DNA of 28,950 bases, taken from NCBI GenBank assembly GCA_003132865.1, contig PKYZ01000248.1, forward strand, positions 283 to 29,232, given 5' to 3'. The notes under the pieces are model-generated. The model did not search any database and had not been told where the DNA came from. It worked only from the letters and a program-made list of their open reading frames with translations. This DNA is from Bryobacterales bacterium (lineage in GTDB: Bacteria > Acidobacteriota > Terriglobia > Bryobacterales > Bryobacteraceae). Shown piece after piece: positions 24,865 through 28,950 of the stretch; position 1 is the stretch's first letter, and the number at the start of each line of letters is the position of its first letter. The position numbers and the translations under genes were made by a program.

Positions 24865-24879
24865 GCGGCTGGCGCCTAC
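24861..24879. terminator. Compact hairpin spanning both stop codons of a convergent pair
   Basis: GTAGGCG (24861-24867), five-base loop GCTGG, CGCCTAC (24873-24879) is a perfect 7-bp stem. It contains the TAG of the plus-strand gene and the TAG of the minus-strand gene. No T tract follows on either side, so termination may be weak or the structure may protect the message ends. Confidence 0.5.
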
Positions 24880-25793
24880 TTGCTCGCCGTCGCGCCGCCG
24901 CCTTCGGTGAAGAAGGTTTCGTTCCGGATCTTCAGATTCAGGCCGCGGGTGACTTCATCCATCCACTGCTTGAAGTGGGCCTGCTTCAGTTCGTTGAGGA
25001 CCTCTTCCTGGACCTCGGCGAGAGGCTGCGCGGCGACTTCTTCGGCGCGGAACAGATAGAAGCCGTTCGGCTGCTTGACGAGCTGGCTCACTTCACCCGC
25101 TTTCAGCGCGAAGATGGCGGTGCGGATGGCGTCCGGAAGGTTATCGGTGCTGCGCAGGGTGCCGAAGTCGCCGTCCTTGGCGGCGGAGGTTGGGTCTTCG
25201 GAATTCTCCTTGACCAGTTTCACGAAATCCGCGCCGGCGGCGATGGCGTCGCGCAACTTGGCGGTCTTGGCCTGGGCTTCGGCTTCGGTGAGGTGTTTCG
25301 GTTCGTTCGCGCCGGCCGCGGACGGAGCCGCGGAAAAGGGTGTGTAAATCGCCTTGACCTTAACCTGGGTGAAACGCTCTTTGTTCGCATTGTAGAAGCT
25401 TTGCGCCTCGGCGGGCGGCACGTTGATAGTGGTCAGCACTTCGTGTAACTGCGCGTTCATGAGCAGGTACATGCGGTTGAAGGCGAGCGCTTCCCGGGTG
25501 GGACTTTGCTGGTCGAGCTTGGCTTTTTCGGCCATTTCCGACAGACGATGCATCAAGGCGAACTGCTGCACGAATGCCTTGCGATCGCGCCGCGCGGCCT
25601 GTTGCATGTTCGGAGGCATGACCGCCAGGAAGCTCGAGAGTTCGCCCGCGGTGATGTTCCGGCCGTCCTCGAGAGTCGCCACCACGGTGTCCGGCGAAAG
25701 AGCGGGTGGAGCGGACGCCGGGGCCGCGGCTGGTGGGGCGGCGGACTGCGCCCACACGGCGGCTGTAAACAGGAAAAACAGGAAGAATTTCAT
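24876..25793 (-). CDS. Periplasmic parvulin-type peptidyl-prolyl isomerase (PpiC/SurA-like)
   Basis: 305 residues. The signal peptide is M-K-F-F-L-F-F-L-F-T-A-A-V-W-A with cleavage probably after residue 15, followed by an Ala/Pro-rich linker to about 33. An N-terminal helical region resembling SurA/PrsA chaperone arms follows (about 45-140). The parvulin domain runs from about 142 to 250, with F-V-K-L-V-K-E-N-S-E-D-P-T-S, G-D-F-G-T-L and A-I-F-A-L-K-A-G-E-V-S-Q-L-V in order. It likely helps fold exported or outer-membrane proteins. It lies 38 bases after trpS in the same direction, so co-transcription is likely. No good ribosome site is seen before the ATG. Confidence 0.88.
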   Translation of the reverse strand: MKFFLFFLFTAAVWAQSAAPPAAAPASAPPALSPDTVVATLEDGRNITAGELSSFLAVMPPNMQQAARRDRKAFVQQFALMHRLSEMAEKAKLDQQSPTREALAFNRMYLLMNAQLHEVLTTINVPPAEAQSFYNANKERFTQVKVKAIYTPFSAAPSAAGANEPKHLTEAEAQAKTAKLRDAIAAGADFVKLVKENSEDPTSAAKDGDFGTLRSTDNLPDAIRTAIFALKAGEVSQLVKQPNGFYLFRAEEVAAQPLAEVQEEVLNELKQAHFKQWMDEVTRGLNLKIRNETFFTEGGGATASK

Positions 25794-25831
25794 GAGGTTG
25801 ATAGTTCTTATTTTAACGCAAAACCGCTCCC

Positions 25832-26845
25832 TTACGGTCGCGGCTCAGTTGTCTCGGTGTACAGGCCCATGCGGCGCTTTACCAGGTCCACCGTGGAGTT
25901 GGCGATGGGGCTGACGCGCGCCGCGCCTTCCCGCAGGATGCCGGGAATGTAACCAGGGTCGGCCATGATCTCCCGATATCGCTGCTGGAACGGCTCCAGT
26001 TGGGAGACGGTCATCTCGGCCACCTGCTTCTTCAATTCTCCGTAACGCATGCCGCTGAAGTGCGCGCGCATCTGGTCGCCGGTCCAACCGGCGAAAGCCT
26101 GAAAAATATTGAGCAGGTTGGCCACGCCGTCGCCCATTTTCTTAGCTTCTTCAAAATCCACCGCCGGATTGGAATCGGTGGTGGCGCGCATGACGATCTT
26201 GCGGATGCGGTCCGGTGGATCGAGCAGGGCCACGGCGTGGTTCGCGCCGGCGGCCGATTTGCTCATCTTGGTGGTGGGATCGTCGAGGCCCATGATGCGC
26301 GCGCCCACGCCGGGGAGGCTGGTGGCGGGCATGACGAACGTTTCGCCGTAGAGCGAATTGAAGCGCTGGGCGATGTCGCGGGTCAGTTCCAGGTGCTGCG
26401 CCTGGTCCTCGCCGACCGGCACGGCGGCGGCCTGGTAGAGCAGAATATCGGCGGCCATCAGGCATGGGTATTGCAGCAGGCCGTCGCCGACGGATTCCTG
26501 TTTGGCGGCCTTGGCCTTGTACTGCGTCATGCGCTCGAGCCAGCCCACGGGGGTGACGCAGGTGAGCATCCAGGCCAGCTCGGCATGCGCCGGCACGGCG
26601 GATTGCACCATGATGCTGGACTCGCGCGGGTCGATGCCGGCCGCCAGATACAGCGCCGCGATCTCGACGATTTTGGCGCGCAGCTCGGCGGGGTCCTGGT
26701 AGACGGTCACCGCGTGCAGATCCACGATGCAGAAGATGCACTCGTAATCCGCTTGCACGCGCACCCAGTTTTTCAACGCGCCCAGGTAGTTCCCGATGTG
26801 TAGGTTGCCGGACGGCTGCATGCCGGAGAAGACTCGTGCTCTCAT
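25832..26845 (-). CDS. trpS: Tryptophan--tRNA ligase
   Basis: 337-residue class I aminoacyl-tRNA synthetase that charges tRNA(Trp). The ATP-binding H-I-G-N is at 16-19 (the HIGH motif) and K-M-S-K-S at 193-197. Other typical features are S-G-M-Q-P-S-G near the N-terminus, D-L-H-A at 42-45, P-V-G-E-D-Q-A-Q-H at 143-151, and the length of bacterial TrpRS. The start is unambiguous. It is divergent from the RlmD-like gene, with about 50 bases between, and precedes the PpiC-like gene. Confidence 0.97.
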   Translation of the reverse strand: MRARVFSGMQPSGNLHIGNYLGALKNWVRVQADYECIFCIVDLHAVTVYQDPAELRAKIVEIAALYLAAGIDPRESSIMVQSAVPAHAELAWMLTCVTPVGWLERMTQYKAKAAKQESVGDGLLQYPCLMAADILLYQAAAVPVGEDQAQHLELTRDIAQRFNSLYGETFVMPATSLPGVGARIMGLDDPTTKMSKSAAGANHAVALLDPPDRIRKIVMRATTDSNPAVDFEEAKKMGDGVANLLNIFQAFAGWTGDQMRAHFSGMRYGELKKQVAEMTVSQLEPFQQRYREIMADPGYIPGILREGAARVSPIANSTVDLVKRRMGLYTETTEPRP

Positions 26846-26896
26846 GGTAGGTGGTTCGAAGGAGTAATTTTTATCCTAAGCGATTTCGAGATTACC

Positions 26897-28171
26897 GTGG
26901 AGAAGCTGGTGTACGGCGGCGAGGGACTGGGGCGGCTGGAGGGCCGCGCGGTGCTGGCGCCGTTCGTGCTGCCGGGCGAGCGCGCGCGGGTGCGGGGTGT
27001 TTCCGAGAAGCCCGGCCTGGTGCGGGCCGGATTGCTGGAAGTGCTGGCCGCCGCGCCGGAGCGGGTGGCGCCGCCGTGCCCGTATTTCATGCGCTGCGGC
27101 GGCTGCCACTATCAGCACACAAGTTACGAGTACCAGCTTGAGATGAAGGCCTCGATTCTGCAGGAGAACCTTCGGCGGATCGCCAAGCTGGAGCTGAACC
27201 TGGAGCTCGGCATTCATCCCTCTCCGCCCTGGAACTATCGCAACCGGAGCCGCCTGAAAATTCAGACGGTGCCGGAATTTGCGCTGGGCTATTTCAAGTT
27301 CAACTCTCACGAGCTGCTGCCGGTTGAGGACTGCCCGATCAGTTCGCCGCTGATCAACCGGGCGATTGCCGCATTCTGGGAATGGGGGCGCGCTGGGCAA
27401 CCGGCGCGCGGGCTCTATGAGATCGAGTTCTTTGCCGATGCCGAGGATTCGCAACTCCTGGTCGAACTGTATGTCGGCCCCGACCTTCCCGCTCCGGGAC
27501 AGCAATTGGCGGAGGAACTTCAGGCAACCCTTCCGCAAGTTGCAGGTGTGGTCGTATTCAAAAACTCCTCTCCGCTCCCATCCAAGCAACAAAGCGGTCA
27601 GCCCAGGCAGGCTGGAGTGTCTGGAGCGGGGACACTTGTCTACCGTACCGAGCGGGCAGGGTACCGCGTGAGTGCGGGGGCGTTTTTCCAGGTAAATCGA
27701 CATTTGGTGGGCGAGTTGGTGGGCCTGGTGAGCGACGGCCGCGCCGGTACAGTTGCGCTCGATCTCTACGCCGGCACCGGACTCTTCTCCTCGGTCCTAT
27801 CCCGAGGATTCGCCCAGGTTATCGCGGTGGAATCGTCACAGATTTCCTACGCTGATCTGGTCCACAATTCGCCTCCGAATGTGAAGGCAGTTCGAGCCAC
27901 CAGCGAACAGTACTTGCAGAAAGCTTCGGGCAAGGTGCGGGCCGACTTAGCGGTGCTCGACCCGCCGCGCAGCGGGTTGGGAACGGGAGTCCTGAACAGT
28001 TTGGTGGAATGGGGAGCGCCGCGCCTCATCTACGTGTCGTGCGATCCGGCGACTCTAGCCCGCGATCTAGGACGTTTATTGGCTGCAGGCTACCGCGTGG
28101 AGCAGGCGCATTTGGTAGATTTGTTTCCGCAGACCTATCACCTGGAAAGCGTGTTTCATCTGACGCGTTAG
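26897..28171 (+). CDS. rlmD: RlmD-like 23S rRNA (uracil-C5) methyltransferase
   Basis: SAM-dependent RNA m5U methyltransferase of the TrmA/RlmD family (424 residues from GTG 26897). The [4Fe-4S] ligands are visible: Cys61, Cys67, Cys70 (C-P-Y-F-M-R-C-G-G-C) and Cys146 (E-D-C-P-I). The SAM motif L-D-L-Y-A-G-T-G-L-F is at 288-297, D-P-P-R at 355-358, catalytic Cys382 (Y-V-S-C-D-P) and the general-base Glu417 near the C-terminus. The N-terminal TRAM-like strand appears to begin before the GTG (F-E-I-T before V-E-K-L-V-Y-G-G), and AAGGAG at 26859 sits too far from this GTG, so the true start may be upstream. Residues ~226-246 form a Ser/Gln/Gly-rich insertion. Exact rRNA target cannot be told from RlmC by sequence alone. 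Confidence 0.9.
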   Translation: MEKLVYGGEGLGRLEGRAVLAPFVLPGERARVRGVSEKPGLVRAGLLEVLAAAPERVAPPCPYFMRCGGCHYQHTSYEYQLEMKASILQENLRRIAKLELNLELGIHPSPPWNYRNRSRLKIQTVPEFALGYFKFNSHELLPVEDCPISSPLINRAIAAFWEWGRAGQPARGLYEIEFFADAEDSQLLVELYVGPDLPAPGQQLAEELQATLPQVAGVVVFKNSSPLPSKQQSGQPRQAGVSGAGTLVYRTERAGYRVSAGAFFQVNRHLVGELVGLVSDGRAGTVALDLYAGTGLFSSVLSRGFAQVIAVESSQISYADLVHNSPPNVKAVRATSEQYLQKASGKVRADLAVLDPPRSGLGTGVLNSLVEWGAPRLIYVSCDPATLARDLGRLLAAGYRVEQAHLVDLFPQTYHLESVFHLTR

Positions 28172-28250
28172 CCGGATGTCGCGGCGAGCCGAGGTCGGGA
28201 CAGACACCCGCGGAAGGAACTTCTGAGCCGGCTGGCAGAATTCCGCCCAA

Positions 28251-28276
28251 CCCCTACGGCATCGGCCGTAACGGGG
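28251..28276 (+). terminator. Imperfect hairpin downstream of the rlmD-like gene
   Basis: CCCC-T-ACGGC (28251-28260), loop ATCG, GCCGT-AA-C-GGGG (28265-28276) form a nine-pair stem with a small internal loop. It lies between convergent genes. A T-rich stretch is only partly present (ACTTATTAATCTT), so termination is possible but unproven. Confidence 0.35.
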
Positions 28277-28307
28277 TCGCCACTTATTAATCTTGACGGA
28301 AGGAATG

Positions 28308-28640
28308 TCAACCCTTGGGGGCTGGATCTTTGCCAGACTCGGCGTCGACGATTTCGAAGTCGTCGGAGTTGTCTCCCGGCGCGCGCCGGTACTCCTCAAT
28401 TACGCGCCGCGCTTTGGCGGCATCTTCTTCCCGAACCAGGATGACGGTGCCCCCCACGCCGGGAAGAATATCTTGCGGAGCGTCCAGAGCCGTCACATCG
28501 GTCTGAATGCCCTGGGATTCCAGCAAGCCGCGAACCACCATTGCTTCGGACTCCTGCTCGGCATCGAAAACCCGCACGAGCTTTTCGTTGGGGTTCGGCC
28601 GCTGGTCTCGGCCACGGTTATCGCCTGAACGGTCTGCCAT
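28308..28640 (-). CDS. DUF2007-like putative signal-transducing small protein
   Basis: 110 residues. The core K-L-V-R-V-F-D-A-E-Q-E-S-E-A-M-V-V-R-G-L-L-E-S-Q-G-I (about 19-45), then V-I-L-V-R-E-E-D-A-A-K-A-R-R-V-I-E-E-Y, matches the small alpha/beta DUF2007 family. The family is common in bacteria and has no firm function. The ends are charged and flexible. The ATG at 28640 has a strong GGAGGA ribosome site four bases upstream, so the longer open frame to 28946 is not used. It converges with the rlmD-like gene. Confidence 0.85.
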   Translation of the reverse strand: MADRSGDNRGRDQRPNPNEKLVRVFDAEQESEAMVVRGLLESQGIQTDVTALDAPQDILPGVGGTVILVREEDAAKARRVIEEYRRAPGDNSDDFEIVDAESGKDPAPKG

Positions 28641-28832
28641 GATTCCTCCGCTGTCATGATTGTACCCCCCGGCCGATTCGGCCACCCGATGAGTGACAAA
28701 AGTCCAGCGTCCTGAGGCAGTTGCCGGGCTGGCCTTGGCCCGCGACAATAATGCTAGCCAGTCGGCGCATCGTCGTTGCCGGGCTTCACATCCAATTACA
28801 GTCAGGCGGTTTGCCCGAATGAGGATCGATCC

Positions 28833-28950
28833 ATGACGGAGCTGAAGCGGACGCACAGCGTAGATTCGGGCGAGGCAGCGGACGAAGCCCGAAAAATCCG
28901 TCGCCTGCAGATCATGATCAGCATGGTCATGTCCGTGATTGGCCAAGACC
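28833..28950 (+). CDS. Unidentified protein, N-terminus only (3' truncated)
   Basis: The ATG at 28833 has GAGGA eight bases upstream, and the frame stays open for 39 codons to the window end. The visible part begins M-T-E-L-K-R-T-H-S, is acidic to about residue 18, then reads A-R-K-I-R-R-L-Q-I-M-I-S-M-V-M-S-V-I, an amphipathic helix. No motif is recognised. It is divergent from the DUF2007-like gene, and the 192-base gap (28641-28832) shows no other gene. Confidence 0.6.
   Translation, partial: MTELKRTHSVDSGEAADEARKIRRLQIMISMVMSVIGQD

Overview
The window is GC-rich chromosomal DNA from an acidobacterium, most likely of the Solibacter/Bryobacter group. The strongest taxonomic clue is the partial gene at the left edge. 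It combines SBBP-type beta-propeller repeats with the C-terminal domain known from Solibacter paralogous families (TIGR03437). Two Tat-exported Gfo/Idh/MocA oxidoreductases and several small secreted or membrane proteins fit the same group. The assignment is inference from gene content only.

Layout. 1-1233: end of a secreted beta-propeller protein. 1496-4367 (minus): maltodextrin unit of 4-alpha-glucanotransferase (malQ) overlapping a sugar:cation-type MFS transporter. 4430-5845: membrane protein of unknown function ending in a hairpin. 5846-11982: accessory block with a different look (less GC-rich, long gene-poor flanks). It holds a broken hicA-like toxin remnant and a tightly coupled two-gene operon on the minus strand. 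The first operon gene encodes a NACHT/STAND NTPase with an N-terminal nuclease-like domain; the second encodes a 1028-residue HEAT-like repeat protein. 11983-16000: four head-to-tail genes (two Gfo/Idh/MocA proteins, a YdjM-type membrane hydrolase, a class A beta-lactamase-like serine hydrolase). 16084-18248: TetR regulator with a palindrome across its own start codon, overlapping an SRPBCC gene and followed by an MDR dehydrogenase. 18361-19116: two-domain VOC protein. 19120-20487 (minus): galT and a small secreted protein. 20540-22665: SRP RNA, a short dnaX, a Tudor-like small protein and a cold-shock-domain protein. 22908-24864: divergent beta-hydroxyacid dehydrogenase and D-2-hydroxyacid dehydrogenase. 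24876-26845 (minus): trpS followed by a PpiC-type foldase. 26897-28171: RlmD-like rRNA methyltransferase. 28308-28640 (minus): DUF2007-like protein. 28833-end: start of an unidentified gene.

The best candidate for a novel system is the NACHT + HEAT pair at 6313-11275. Bacterial NACHT proteins and Avs proteins are antiphage STAND ATPases in which effector, ATPase and sensor usually lie on one chain. Here the nuclease-like effector and NACHT module form one short protein, and a large repeat protein, the plausible sensor or scaffold, is a separate gene starting 8 nt before the upstream stop codon. The neighbouring hicA relic and gene-poor flanks suggest a defence or accessory insertion. The immune function is inference; the motifs and gene coupling are seen directly.

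Other points worth checking are a dnaX gene that stops at gamma-like length inside low-complexity repeats, an SRP RNA with a C-A mismatch beside its symmetric loop, an RlmD gene with no canonical start behind its good ribosome site, and hairpins built over stop codons.
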